Shown: piece after piece, positions 31,226 to 39,331 of the stretch
Layout of the letters: each line of letters begins with the position of its first letter
Position numbering within the stretch: the first letter of the stretch is position 1
IMG/VR virus record: IMGVR_UViG_3300025869_000031
Location: 1-45,285 of that record
Origin: a virus
DNA length: 45,285 nucleotides
Direction: 5' to 3' (one strand)
The notes under the pieces: model-generated
Databases searched by the model: none
What the model saw: only the letters and a program-made list of their open reading frames with translations
What the model was told of the DNA's origin: nothing
Position numbers and translations under genes: made by a program

Positions 31226-31666
31226 TGGTGGAGGTGGCGGGATTTGAACCCGCGTCCTGAGTGCTTTCAAGCAAGCACATCTACAAGTTTAGTTTATTTT
31301 TTTTAGAGTTACGATATAAACATCTAACTAACCATTTCAATTATTCACTCAAATTTGAGGCCCCCGAATATTCAGTGGTACAGTTTACGAAACGGATAAA
31401 CTTTTATCTGTTTTTGCAGATGTCGTCCTCGTATTTTAAATATCTGCGTCAATAAAAACGAGGGGGCAGCCTTAAGCTACCATCTCAAGCTCTTCAGCTT
31501 GCTCGAATTGTACGAGATTATCGTACTCTTCACGAGCAGCTTCAAGAAGCTCTTTAATGCTATCATAACCTTCGCCATGTACAGCTTTGTGTCTTGATAT
31601 CGGAGCCTGACACATCTCCGACTTGCAATGCGAGAATCCAACATCAGTCGAATCCAGAACACCCCC
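31226..31666 (-). ncRNA. ssrA: Transfer-messenger RNA (tmRNA), one-piece, 441 nt
   Basis: The 5' end GGGGGTGTTCTGGATTCGAC matches the conserved tmRNA start and pairs with CACCTCC of the 3' acceptor strand. The 3' end has the T-arm GCGGGTTCAAATCCCGC and an encoded CCA. Pseudoknot 1 is visible: stem CGGAG/CTCCG, with loop GTGTC pairing to downstream GACAC. After the tag frame, interleaved pairs CTCGT/ACGAG and GCAGAT/ATCTGC form a second pseudoknot, and a CTAAACTTGTAGA segment precedes the 3' domain as in bacterial tmRNAs. It rescues stalled ribosomes and adds a degradation tag. Its own promoter lies at 31697-31724, so a 5' leader of about 20 nt would need RNase P removal. Confidence 0.95.
31472..31576 (-). 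other. tmRNA tag-peptide reading frame, 34 codons plus stop
   Basis: The resume codon is read as GGC at 31576-31574, 11 nt after the end of pseudoknot 1, as in E. coli. The tag starts GEGYDSIKELL and ends EELEMVA before TAA (31474-31472). Eleven acidic and two basic residues make it strongly negative and helix-prone. Known tags are mostly 8-35 residues and many end in LAA or LVA; this one ends in MVA. A resume at the in-frame GCT 9 nt earlier would give 37 residues. Confidence 0.8.
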
Positions 31667-31696
31667 CTAAAATTTCAAAAGAACAAAAACAAAAGT

Positions 31697-31724
31697 ATTA
31701 TATAGGATTATAACAAAAAATCAA
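31697..31724 (-). promoter_or_regulatory. Promoter of the tmRNA gene
   Basis: TTGATT (31724-31719), 16-nt spacer, TATAAT (31702-31697). The start point would be about 23 nt upstream of the mature 5' end. The -35 overlaps the end of the gene at 31708-31917. Confidence 0.65.
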
Positions 31725-31917
31725 TATTTAAACTCAAATTTTCTTTACTATGAGATGTCATCTTGTATGGATTCTCTCCCCTTCCGATCTTTCTTTGCAA
31801 GGAGTCTACAGCCTGTTCTATAAAGTGATAGGCGATATCATTTTTTTCTATTTTCTTTAAATTTAAATTTAAAGAATCTATCAGCTCTTTTAATTTGACT
31901 ATGTCGCTAGGACTCAT
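31708..31917 (-). CDS. Small helical protein
   Basis: ATG 31917 (MSPSDIVKLKELIDSLN) gives 69 residues. The longer frame to 32004 would overlap the upstream gene by 77 nt. The protein is amphipathic helical with DIAYHFIEQAVDSLQRKIGR in the middle. No family recognised. Confidence 0.55.
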   Translation of the reverse strand: MSPSDIVKLKELIDSLNLNLKKIEKNDIAYHFIEQAVDSLQRKIGRGENPYKMTSHSKENLSLNIDFLL

Positions 31918-31927
31918 ATATGTTCGC

Positions 31928-32155
31928 CTAAATAATATCTTCCAAGCTTTTGATTTCTTGATCTTTGAACTGAGGTGTCTTGAGTTTAACTGCGGGAGAC
32001 TCAAGAAAATTCTCTTTGAATTTGAGGTTTACAGTGCCTTCTGATACTACTGGTATAGAGCCTTGTATTTTAAAAAATGTATCGTCTTCGGATTTTATCA
32101 TATTTAAGTGCCCCTTGATGAATTTTAAGTCATTTGATTTTATTACTATTGCCAT
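31928..32155 (-). CDS. Small hypothetical protein
   Basis: The 75-residue protein starts at ATG 32155 and has a short beta-rich pattern (VIKSNDLKFIKGHLNMI, PVVSEGTVNLKFKENFL) with a Lys-rich end. It lies between the Cas4-like nuclease and the 31917 gene in the DnaB operon. Function unknown. Confidence 0.55.
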   Translation of the reverse strand: MAIVIKSNDLKFIKGHLNMIKSEDDTFFKIQGSIPVVSEGTVNLKFKENFLESPAVKLKTPQFKDQEIKSLEDII

Positions 32156-32176
32156 AAATTTTATTTACACTTATAT

Positions 32177-33232
32177 TTAGAATGCGTCTGATCTAAAATG
32201 AGGGCAACCTTCGTATTTCTTTAATACAACTTCCGAATCGGGGTGAGACTTTTGCAATTCTTCTTTTTTAAAAGAAGACGCTGCGATTTCACCCTCATCA
32301 TTTAAGATTACATAATATTCAAGTGGATTTCTATGTTCGCATATGTAGCTCTTTATTTTATTTCCCTGACCATCTAAAACAAATTCTCCTTTAGATTTTT
32401 TATAACCTTGTTTGCCACACATTAACGGACCTCCGAAAGTTTTGTCTGAAGGGTAGTTTTGTTTAGCAGCTAAATTAGATTTGGCATCTTCTTCTGAGAA
32501 GTTTTCTAGATATTCTTGGATTGATGTTAATTGGTACTCAAACCCCTCAAGCTCATCTTCAGATATCCTCTCCATTTTTAAAACACCTTTTCCTGGAACG
32601 CCTAAAAGGTCTTCATCTAAAGAGAATTTTACGAAAATAAATTCCACATCAATGTCTTTATACTCAGGGAATGTTTTTTTAACAGCAAGGCAATATATTA
32701 AATTTTGAAGATTGTCTGTTATTTCCTTTCCTTTAAAAACTTGTTTGCTTGTTTTGAAATCTCTAATTACAGCTCTCTTTTCTTGACTATAAAGAAAAAG
32801 CTTATCTATGAATCCGTATATTTTATAATCCTTACCATCTTCTTTAACATGTATGTCGAATTTTTGCTCAGAAATTGCTTCAGTAGGTGAAGTTTTGCTT
32901 CCTCCGAAAAAATCATAAAACAAACCTTTTGTGATCATCATGTCCATTAACTCCATGTTCTCATCGTCATCTATTGACAATTTTTTAGCATGTATCTTTA
33001 CCAATCTAGAAACTGGCCCGTCACCATTTATCGAGCCTGATTTTATAATTTTATTATAATTTTCTGAATGCTTTTTTTCCCCTAGTAATTCGTAGATCAA
33101 ATGACAAACCGAACCTCTTTTTGATCCATCATTTCCTGTTTGAGGGACTTTAAGTTTGTAATTAGCCCAATATTTCCAACTGCAACTTTGGGCTGTTTTT
33201 ATTCTACTTGCTGATAATCTTACTTCACTCAT
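32177..33232 (-). CDS. Cas4/AddB-like PD-(D/E)XK exonuclease with probable iron-sulfur cluster
   Basis: The 351-residue protein has LSASRIKTAQSCSWKYW (Cys 17), GSVCHLIYELL (His 44), YGFIDKL (Asp 143), VIRDFKTSK (Asp 158, Lys 160) and the QNLIY motif (Gln 176, Tyr 180). This is the order of RecB/Cas4-family nucleases. Cys 17 together with Cys 272, 298 and 343 near the C terminus could hold a 4Fe-4S cluster, as in AddB and Cas4. It would process DNA ends or 5' strands for recombination or packaging. No CRISPR array or cas1 is present, so a CRISPR role is not suggested. Its start overlaps the primase end by 8 nt. Confidence 0.82.
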   Translation of the reverse strand: MSEVRLSASRIKTAQSCSWKYWANYKLKVPQTGNDGSKRGSVCHLIYELLGEKKHSENYNKIIKSGSINGDGPVSRLVKIHAKKLSIDDDENMELMDMMITKGLFYDFFGGSKTSPTEAISEQKFDIHVKEDGKDYKIYGFIDKLFLYSQEKRAVIRDFKTSKQVFKGKEITDNLQNLIYCLAVKKTFPEYKDIDVEFIFVKFSLDEDLLGVPGKGVLKMERISEDELEGFEYQLTSIQEYLENFSEEDAKSNLAAKQNYPSDKTFGGPLMCGKQGYKKSKGEFVLDGQGNKIKSYICEHRNPLEYYVILNDEGEIAASSFKKEELQKSHPDSEVVLKKYEGCPHFRSDAF

Positions 33233-34259
33233 AAATTTTTATTAAATTTTTTAAATTTTTACCCATAGATTTAGGTATGTAACCCTCTTTATGTAATTTT
33301 TTGGAAAAATTAATAATCTCGTTGTCGTGCTTTTCCCTGTCAATGATCTCCATGTCTATTTGCCATTTTTTAATTTCTTCTAAATCCATATCTCCGAAAT
33401 CATTTTTAGTAGGAGGGTGAATATATATCTTTTTATAATCAAAAAAACTTAAAATTTTTATAAAATTTTTACAAGAAGCCCTTTTGCCTGCGTTTGAGTT
33501 GCTATTGGAATCATCGTTTAGTGATATTATTATTTTATTAGGGTTTAAGCCTATCATGTGAGATATTAAAGAAGGAGGGAGATCTAACCCGAAAGTGCAT
33601 AAAACATTTGTGTGGCCTGACTCGAAAAGTTTTAAAACATCTCCTATGCTTTCTACTAATATAATGTTTTTTGAGAAAGATTCAAACGAAAATAAATGAT
33701 TTGGAAAGATCCATTTTGACTTTTGGCCAATGTGTTTCCATTTAGGTCTGTTTTTTGATTCAAATAAATCTCTTCCAGAAAACCCATGTATTTTTTGATT
33801 CATATTAAATATAGGAAATATAAACCTTCCATTCATTTTGCCTTCAGTGGCCATCCCTCCTTTGAATTTAGATAAAGTAGAATCAGAAATCCCTCTGTCA
33901 TTATAAAATTTATAATGAGGTAGCAATTTATTTAAATATTTTTCTTCGTAAATTTTTTCCATTTTTATTTTAGGTTCTACATTTACTCTTGATTCAAAAG
34001 AAAATGGATCTTTTTTCTTTATATAAGTGTTGACTAAATTTTGGTCAGTAGTTCCTAGCGTGATTTTTATTAATTTATCTAGGGGCATAAAGGGAGTCTG
34101 TTGAACATGATCTTTCCAGACTCCAGAATCTTTATATATCTGCAATGCAGTCTTATTATCTCCATTCCTGTAAATCGCATTAGTCTGCCAGTAAGGCCCT
34201 CTATCTGAAAGTACATAACCCAATGAAGATAACGTTTCTTTTATTTCTTCGTTATTCAT
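33225..34259 (-). CDS. DnaG-type primase without zinc ligands
   Basis: ATG 34259 overlaps the helicase stop by 8 nt. The first possible start (34289) would overlap by 38 nt. The 344-residue protein has an N-terminal domain shaped like the DnaG zinc domain (GPYWQTNAIYRNGDN, GVWKDH, PLDKLIK) but with no Cys at the zinc positions. The DnaG core follows: YNDRGISDSTLSKFKGG, GRFIFPIFNMNQKIHGFSGR, a TOPRIM domain with IILVESIGDVLKLFESG (Glu) and IISLNDDSN (Asp pair), then FGDMD. It makes RNA primers for lagging-strand synthesis with the adjacent DnaB-like helicase. Confidence 0.85.
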   Translation of the reverse strand: MNNEEIKETLSSLGYVLSDRGPYWQTNAIYRNGDNKTALQIYKDSGVWKDHVQQTPFMPLDKLIKITLGTTDQNLVNTYIKKKDPFSFESRVNVEPKIKMEKIYEEKYLNKLLPHYKFYNDRGISDSTLSKFKGGMATEGKMNGRFIFPIFNMNQKIHGFSGRDLFESKNRPKWKHIGQKSKWIFPNHLFSFESFSKNIILVESIGDVLKLFESGHTNVLCTFGLDLPPSLISHMIGLNPNKIIISLNDDSNSNSNAGKRASCKNFIKILSFFDYKKIYIHPPTKNDFGDMDLEEIKKWQIDMEIIDREKHDNEIINFSKKLHKEGYIPKSMGKNLKNLIKIYE

Positions 34260-35769
34260 TGAATAAACTCGGTAGGCTATCCTCTCCATCTTGGTTAGGG
34301 CTCATTCCCTCTATTCTTAAATGATCAACTAAGTCTCTTAAGTCCCCCCTTTCGGTCATATTGAAATTTTCAAAATCAAAATTTAAGAAATTTCTTCTTA
34401 ATGATCCGTCGGCTAACCTAACTGGTTCGATTTCGCCTTGAGGGTCTTGTCCCAAATGCCTCGCTTTTAGGCATACTAATTTATGACTCCCGAAATTCAA
34501 ATGTTCTGTAACCTCGGAAGGCTCTTTCCTTCTTAGTAGGAACATGTGAGAGCAAAACTGAGTAATTCTATCTGATAAAGAGACCACGGTTTCGTCTTCT
34601 ACTATGTTTTCGGATTGCCTGTTCCTGCTAGTTCCGATCCTATTCATTTGAACGCTAGTAATCATTGATATAACAGGAGAGTTTTCAAAAATAATTTCTT
34701 TTTGTATCAATTTCTTGAATTTATCCACCATTTCTCCTACTATTTGCCATTCATTCTTATTATTTCCAGATTCAAACGTTGTTTTTATGTAATCAAAACT
34801 AAAAATCATTTGGTTTCCTCTTCCGACCTTAGAATAATAAAACCTCCTAAGAACATTAACCATTTCATCTACAGACATCCCCCCACAATTATAATAATAA
34901 AATTGTAAGTTTTTTACCTTCGGAAAAGCATTCCTGACTTTATTTACAACTTCTTCTCCTGCATTTCTCCATCTACCTGTCTCAAGTAAACTCAACGGTA
35001 CTCCCGATATTGCAGCGCATTGCCTCATTTGCAACTCTTCTTTGCTCATTTCTCCGTTGTCGAAGTGAAGGACGGGGATATTATCATTTAAGCTTGATGT
35101 CTTTGAGCAAAAATCCATACAAAATTGAGTTTTACCTACCCCTGATCTAGCTACTATAACGGTTATGTTTCCTGGCCTAAGTAGCGATCCATATATTTGA
35201 TGCAATCTTCTGTGAGGCCCTTCTAGGCCAAAATTATCAACAGGATTGTTTCCCCTTTCTTCTATTAATTCTTCTAGATCGTTATATATATTTATAGGAG
35301 CTCCCCCTTCTGACTCATAAGAATTAATTATTTCATTGTAAATTTTGTCAGCAGAATCTATAATGTCTTGATAACTCTCTTTCGAGACCCTCTTCATTGC
35401 TTTATGAATCGAAGACCCCGCATTAGACAAATCTCTTCTTAGGGTTAATTTTTTAAGCTCTCTCGCTGTATCCATTACAGAATTATAAGAAACTTTTCTG
35501 AGACAAATAGATTGTATATACTCTAAAATATCGACATCATCCTCAAAGTTAATCCCTAGCGACTTAATTTTTTCCGAAATTAATATCTCGTCTAAATTCT
35601 CCCCACTTTCAATGAAACTTCTAATTACAAAAAATAAAGATTTATTAAGCAAGCTAGACTCTGCAAAAAAATCTCTTTCCGAGATGAAGGGAGATATTTC
35701 AACAAATGAATTGGGGTTTTTTATTAACCCAGCTATCAAATGCTGTTCTAATTCGTAATTATATATCAT
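34252..35769 (-). CDS. dnaB: Replicative DNA helicase, DnaB type
   Basis: The 505-residue protein has the DnaB N-terminal helical domain (YELEQHLIAGLIKNPNSF at 5-22, trimmed), a linker helix region and the RecA-like motor. The motor carries Walker A ARSGVGKT (207-214), HFDNGEMSKEELQMR (motif like LEM-S), a Walker B-like MIFSFDYI and VISMITSVQMNR (the Q motif before the DNA loop). FCSHMFLLRRKE and RHLGQDPQGE (arginine finger region) follow. It unwinds the phage fork and recruits the primase encoded next to it. A strong promoter lies 8 nt upstream of its ATG. Confidence 0.92.
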   Translation of the reverse strand: MIYNYELEQHLIAGLIKNPNSFVEISPFISERDFFAESSLLNKSLFFVIRSFIESGENLDEILISEKIKSLGINFEDDVDILEYIQSICLRKVSYNSVMDTARELKKLTLRRDLSNAGSSIHKAMKRVSKESYQDIIDSADKIYNEIINSYESEGGAPINIYNDLEELIEERGNNPVDNFGLEGPHRRLHQIYGSLLRPGNITVIVARSGVGKTQFCMDFCSKTSSLNDNIPVLHFDNGEMSKEELQMRQCAAISGVPLSLLETGRWRNAGEEVVNKVRNAFPKVKNLQFYYYNCGGMSVDEMVNVLRRFYYSKVGRGNQMIFSFDYIKTTFESGNNKNEWQIVGEMVDKFKKLIQKEIIFENSPVISMITSVQMNRIGTSRNRQSENIVEDETVVSLSDRITQFCSHMFLLRRKEPSEVTEHLNFGSHKLVCLKARHLGQDPQGEIEPVRLADGSLRRNFLNFDFENFNMTERGDLRDLVDHLRIEGMSPNQDGEDSLPSLFNE

Positions 35770-35777
35770 GAATTAAC

Positions 35778-35806
35778 ATGATAGCAGAAAAATCTAGAAA
35801 TGTCAA
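35778..35806 (-). promoter_or_regulatory. Sigma-70 promoter for the DnaB operon
   Basis: TTGACA (35806-35801), 17-nt spacer ending in TGC, TATCAT (35783-35778), 8 nt before the ATG at 35769. Confidence 0.8.
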
Positions 35807-35811
35807 GAAGT

Positions 35812-36072
35812 TTATTGCTCCGAAGAGTCAAATGGAACTTCCCCTTCTTCTATTTCCATCAAATACCTCTCCATGGCTTTTCTTAAGCCCATATCAATTA
35901 TAGGAGAGCTAGACCTACAATAAACCATTGGGTTTCCTTTGCTGTCAACGTAAGTAAGGAAGAAGCCTGAGTTGCCCTCTTCTCCGCCTGTGAAATCATA
36001 AAGTTGATCTAGGAATGTTTCTGGTATTTGGAAGTCAGAGAAATTGTCTGGGTCAAGAGGAGATTTGTTCAT
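35812..36072 (-). CDS. Small acidic hypothetical protein
   Basis: The 86-residue protein reads IPETFLDQLYDFTGGEEGNS, GFFLTYVDSKGNPMVYCRS and AMERYLMEIEEGEVPFD. The central strand pair with GFFLTYVD is typical of small regulatory or scaffold-like phage proteins. It is acidic and has no membrane segment. It ends the operon running down from 42220. No known family. Confidence 0.55.
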   Translation of the reverse strand: MNKSPLDPDNFSDFQIPETFLDQLYDFTGGEEGNSGFFLTYVDSKGNPMVYCRSSSPIIDMGLRKAMERYLMEIEEGEVPFDSSEQ

Positions 36073-36083
36073 AATTAACTAAA

Positions 36084-36491
36084 CTAGATTACACCTAATT
36101 TCAAAAGTAAATCTTTATTTATATCATCCCCATCGTATATTTCTATATATTTTATTTCATTCTTAATGCAGAAGTCTTGTTTTTGCTTGTCTCTTCTTAA
36201 CTGATCGATATAGTTAGACTTATTTTTATTATGAAAAAAGGGGACATACTTCCTGTGCTGAGCCCCCTGGACTTCAATTGCTATTTTTTTTGTAGCATTA
36301 TAAAAATCTATAGATAACCTTGTGCCTACTACTGGGAACTCTTCGAAGACGACATTATTTTTCCAGTGCGAATGCAAGGTTTGTTTTGTTTTAAATTGAA
36401 CTTTACTTTTACTTTCCTTCTCCCAGTCTATCAGGTAATTCCTAAGCTTTGAGACTCTCTTTTCTCCTCCATGTAAGGTTTTGAACTTCAT
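36084..36491 (-). CDS. Small PD-(D/E)XK (Vsr/DUF559-like) endonuclease
   Basis: The 135-residue basic protein has TRLSIDFYNATKKIAIEVQG (57-77, trimmed), giving the D...ExQ-type catalytic set of Vsr-like and DUF559/DUF2726 nucleases. HRKYVPFFHNK, the helix YIDQLRRDKQKQDFC and the strand IKYIEIYDGD complete the fold. It would nick or cut DNA, perhaps at mismatches or at host DNA. TAATG junction with the upstream glycosyltransferase. Confidence 0.72.
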   Translation of the reverse strand: MKFKTLHGGEKRVSKLRNYLIDWEKESKSKVQFKTKQTLHSHWKNNVVFEEFPVVGTRLSIDFYNATKKIAIEVQGAQHRKYVPFFHNKNKSNYIDQLRRDKQKQDFCIKNEIKYIEIYDGDDINKDLLLKLGVI

Positions 36492-38284
36492 TAGTATTGC
36501 CTCCCATTACCATGTCCAGAATCATAATATGTCAAGGGCTCATTTAAGAAAGCACAGTCTGTAATAGAGAGGCTTCTGAGCCAATACTCTTTATCCTGAC
36601 CCTTCTTGAAAGAAATAGACTCGTTTAATAAACCTATCTTTTCGACAATACTCTTGGATAATACTACAGAAGATCCTATTATAAAATTATGATCTAATAT
36701 ATTTGATTTATTGAAAAAAACAGGAAAGGACACTTCGATGTTTGATATTTTTTTCATTCTCTTGGATATTCCTCCTTGGTATAAGTTATATTTTTTCGAC
36801 AAATCAAAGAGCCCTTTGCCCATAAAAGCTTCTGTGCAACTCATCTCGCTTCTAGTAGCATCCATTAATTTTATCTGTTTCTTTATTTTTGTGGGGTACC
36901 ATGCGTCGTCGTCATCACAAAAAGCTATGTAGCTTCCTTTCGCAATTGAAATGCCATAATTATATACATGAGACCTGCAGGTGAATCCGCAAATTTCTTT
37001 AGAATTTTTAGGCAAATCTATCCAAATCACTCCATTTAGCCTACTCTTGTAATCTTGATCGGTTGATCCATCATTAACCACAATGATTTCAATATTGGGA
37101 TAATCTTGAGACTTTATGCTTTCCACCGCTTTTTCCAAAAAAGTCCATCTATTGTAAGTACCAACAATAACCGACACCATTGGCAAGTCGCCTGTATTTT
37201 TTGTGCCTTTTATTTTTTCAAAAGATTCAATTCTTTCGTTTCGAAAAGGTAGTGAGCATTGATCAAAGTATTTTTCTTTTAAACTTTTTTTATCAGTTAA
37301 AGGGCCATGGTTACCAAGTCCAATAAAATTATGAGTTGATTCGTATTTGTTTTTGTAAATCACAAAAGCCTCAGAGTCTTTTTCTATCTGCTCTAATTTT
37401 ACATTTTTCAATTGAGAAAAAAGTTTTAAAGCTATTTTTTGAGAGTGAGATTTATAAGGCATTACTATCTTTTTGCCTATGTTTAATAATTTATCCACGA
37501 GGCCTTTGGCTATTAAGTAGTCATTAGGGCCAAGGTGAGGCATTAAAAATAAACTATCACTAGATAAATCATTACTTTCTGAATCAAAAGCCATCTTGAA
37601 AGGAGAGATCCTCTCTCCAACAAAGGATCCGAAACTAAATTTTTCGTGCTCAGGGAAAGGTACTGAATAAGAATAATTGCTGTTTTTCGGATTACTATGG
37701 TGATCTATGCAGGAATCTTCAAACAAAGATAGGACATGCTTGTTTAAAAAGATTTGATCATCATGGTATCTGAAATTATAATTTTTCTTACGAGTAAATA
37801 TATCTATAGATTCGGACATATTAAAATCAACTGGTAGTTTCAACCCCCACATCCCGCCCATCACTGCTGAGAAATGACCGCCCTTAAAATCAGCATCGTG
37901 CATTGTGTGCATTTTGCACCTAGAACCCAGCCACTCTTCTACGGCTTTCGCTTCCCTTGGGTTAACTAAAGAATCAGTATCTCTTGATATGAAAACATCT
38001 ACATCGGGATCGTCTGCTGTTAAAAACCTCCAGAACATTGGGGGGATTTTTGAGTCAACAACTAATATTTCACAATCTTTTTCGCATAAAGAAGATAAGT
38101 CTTTTAAGTCTTGACTGCAATAAAATCGACAAATCCAATCTGGGTAATATTTTTTGGCAACATCTACATTTTTTATAGCTCCAAGAAGATATTTTGAATC
38201 TTCGCCATAAACAGAAAAACTAATTATCTTTTTTTTAGTTTCTTTTTTTACCGACTTTACTATATATTTTACATAATCATTCAT
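36491..38284 (-). CDS. Two-domain glycosyltransferase with C-terminal GT2 domain
   Basis: The 597-residue protein has an N-terminal GT-A-like domain (about 20-200): KKIISFSVYGEDSKYLLGA, PPMFWRFLTADDPDVDVFIS and a DxD-like RDTDSL, then GGMWGLK. A spacer follows (200-365), then a GT2 domain (about 367-597). The GT2 domain has MVSVIVGTYNRWTFLEKAV, IIVVNDGSTD, YIAFCDDDDAWYP (the DxD/DDDD metal site), a C-terminal GQDKEYWLRS acceptor motif and a His/Gly-rich end. It transfers two sugars or elongates a glycan. Start and stop share bases with the neighbours (TAATG). Confidence 0.82.
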   Translation of the reverse strand: MNDYVKYIVKSVKKETKKKIISFSVYGEDSKYLLGAIKNVDVAKKYYPDWICRFYCSQDLKDLSSLCEKDCEILVVDSKIPPMFWRFLTADDPDVDVFISRDTDSLVNPREAKAVEEWLGSRCKMHTMHDADFKGGHFSAVMGGMWGLKLPVDFNMSESIDIFTRKKNYNFRYHDDQIFLNKHVLSLFEDSCIDHHSNPKNSNYSYSVPFPEHEKFSFGSFVGERISPFKMAFDSESNDLSSDSLFLMPHLGPNDYLIAKGLVDKLLNIGKKIVMPYKSHSQKIALKLFSQLKNVKLEQIEKDSEAFVIYKNKYESTHNFIGLGNHGPLTDKKSLKEKYFDQCSLPFRNERIESFEKIKGTKNTGDLPMVSVIVGTYNRWTFLEKAVESIKSQDYPNIEIIVVNDGSTDQDYKSRLNGVIWIDLPKNSKEICGFTCRSHVYNYGISIAKGSYIAFCDDDDAWYPTKIKKQIKLMDATRSEMSCTEAFMGKGLFDLSKKYNLYQGGISKRMKKISNIEVSFPVFFNKSNILDHNFIIGSSVVLSKSIVEKIGLLNESISFKKGQDKEYWLRSLSITDCAFLNEPLTYYDSGHGNGRQY

Positions 38285-39330
38285 TAGTCAGGAATAATTA
38301 TTTCATCACACTCTTCTCCTTTTAAGATCAACCAATGAGGATTATTATTATTAATAAATTCAAATTTAGTCTCTTGCCCTGAACCTTTTGACCCAGAATA
38401 TATATTTCTTTCTGTTAAAATCGGGGAGTAAATGTTTTTTTGATTCCCTAATAAACAAGCCCACCAACTGAATGAGGAATTAGCTCTAAACACAGATCTA
38501 GCGAAGTAAATCCTAAGGAAGTCTGGCAGCCAATCAAAAACCACATCAGGAATCACTTCTGAGCCTTCTGGGTAACGCCAAGAACCCCTTCTTGAGAACC
38601 AGTCGTTGTCACTTGGCTTACCCACTCCCCAGTTTCCAGTCCAGTCATCTGTAGTCCACTCTATTGATTCTGGATCATATCCATACTTCTTAAATGCATC
38701 TTCGTAAGATTTTTTTGAAATAACAGAATACCCATAATTAGTCTCATATTTTATTGAAGAAATGTCATCTCTTCTTAAATGAGCTATGTCATATTTACCC
38801 TGCCTTTCTTCTAATCTTTTGTATATGTCTAGAGATTTTATTTCATCGCTAAATTCAAACAATTCGTTCTTTAAGAAATTTTTAGATAGACCTTCAAATA
38901 TACATTTATGATAACAGCATATTGAATCATACCAAACATTTTTGCGTTTATTCCACACCTCTTTTTTGTCCGAGGGGTTTAAATAGGTTATGTTCTTCCC
39001 ATGCTTCTTTGAATATGAAGATATAGCCTCACTTCTGTGTTGGAAATTTTGAGTTTGCTTGCTTGTTTGATTCAAAAACAGCCTAAGGTCGCCATCGTTC
39101 GAAACTATATGAGGTTGATTTTTGAATAAGCTAGAGCCCTCCCAGTCAGACGGCAATACTAATTGTAAGTTATTCTTCTTTGCGTAGCTGGCTCCATAGG
39201 CATATTGATGCATACGATTTCCAAATCTACCCTCCCACTTAGATAGAATGATCTCGCTTTTATTTACTTTTCCAGCTTTTGTTTGTTTTTGTGGGGCTCT
39301 TTTATTTTTAACTATCTTCTTTGAACTCAT
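38284..39330 (-). CDS. GT11-like fucosyltransferase-type glycosyltransferase
   Basis: The 348-residue protein has the alpha-1,2-fucosyltransferase signature set: GRFGNRMHQYAYGASYAKKN (motif near the N terminus, GNxM.QYA), AHLRRDD in the middle (HxRRxD, GDP-sugar binding) and FRANSSFSWWACLLGN near the C terminus (the NSSFSWW motif). It begins with a basic tail (SSKKIVKNKRAPQKQTK). The family uses GDP-fucose. The acceptor is unknown. It stands between RecA and another glycosyltransferase in one operon. Confidence 0.78.
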   Translation of the reverse strand: MSSKKIVKNKRAPQKQTKAGKVNKSEIILSKWEGRFGNRMHQYAYGASYAKKNNLQLVLPSDWEGSSLFKNQPHIVSNDGDLRLFLNQTSKQTQNFQHRSEAISSYSKKHGKNITYLNPSDKKEVWNKRKNVWYDSICCYHKCIFEGLSKNFLKNELFEFSDEIKSLDIYKRLEERQGKYDIAHLRRDDISSIKYETNYGYSVISKKSYEDAFKKYGYDPESIEWTTDDWTGNWGVGKPSDNDWFSRRGSWRYPEGSEVIPDVVFDWLPDFLRIYFARSVFRANSSFSWWACLLGNQKNIYSPILTERNIYSGSKGSGQETKFEFINNNNPHWLILKGEECDEIIIPD

Positions 39331-39331
39331 T

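Noticed and set aside
31477-31662. Minus-strand 61-residue frame inside the tmRNA
   Set aside because: It lies wholly within the tmRNA in a frame other than the tag and covers conserved RNA structure. The tag frame explains the sequence.
32177-33232. CRISPR-Cas locus suggested by the Cas4-like nuclease
   Set aside because: No cas1, cas2 or array is present. Such nucleases are common replication and recombination genes in phages.
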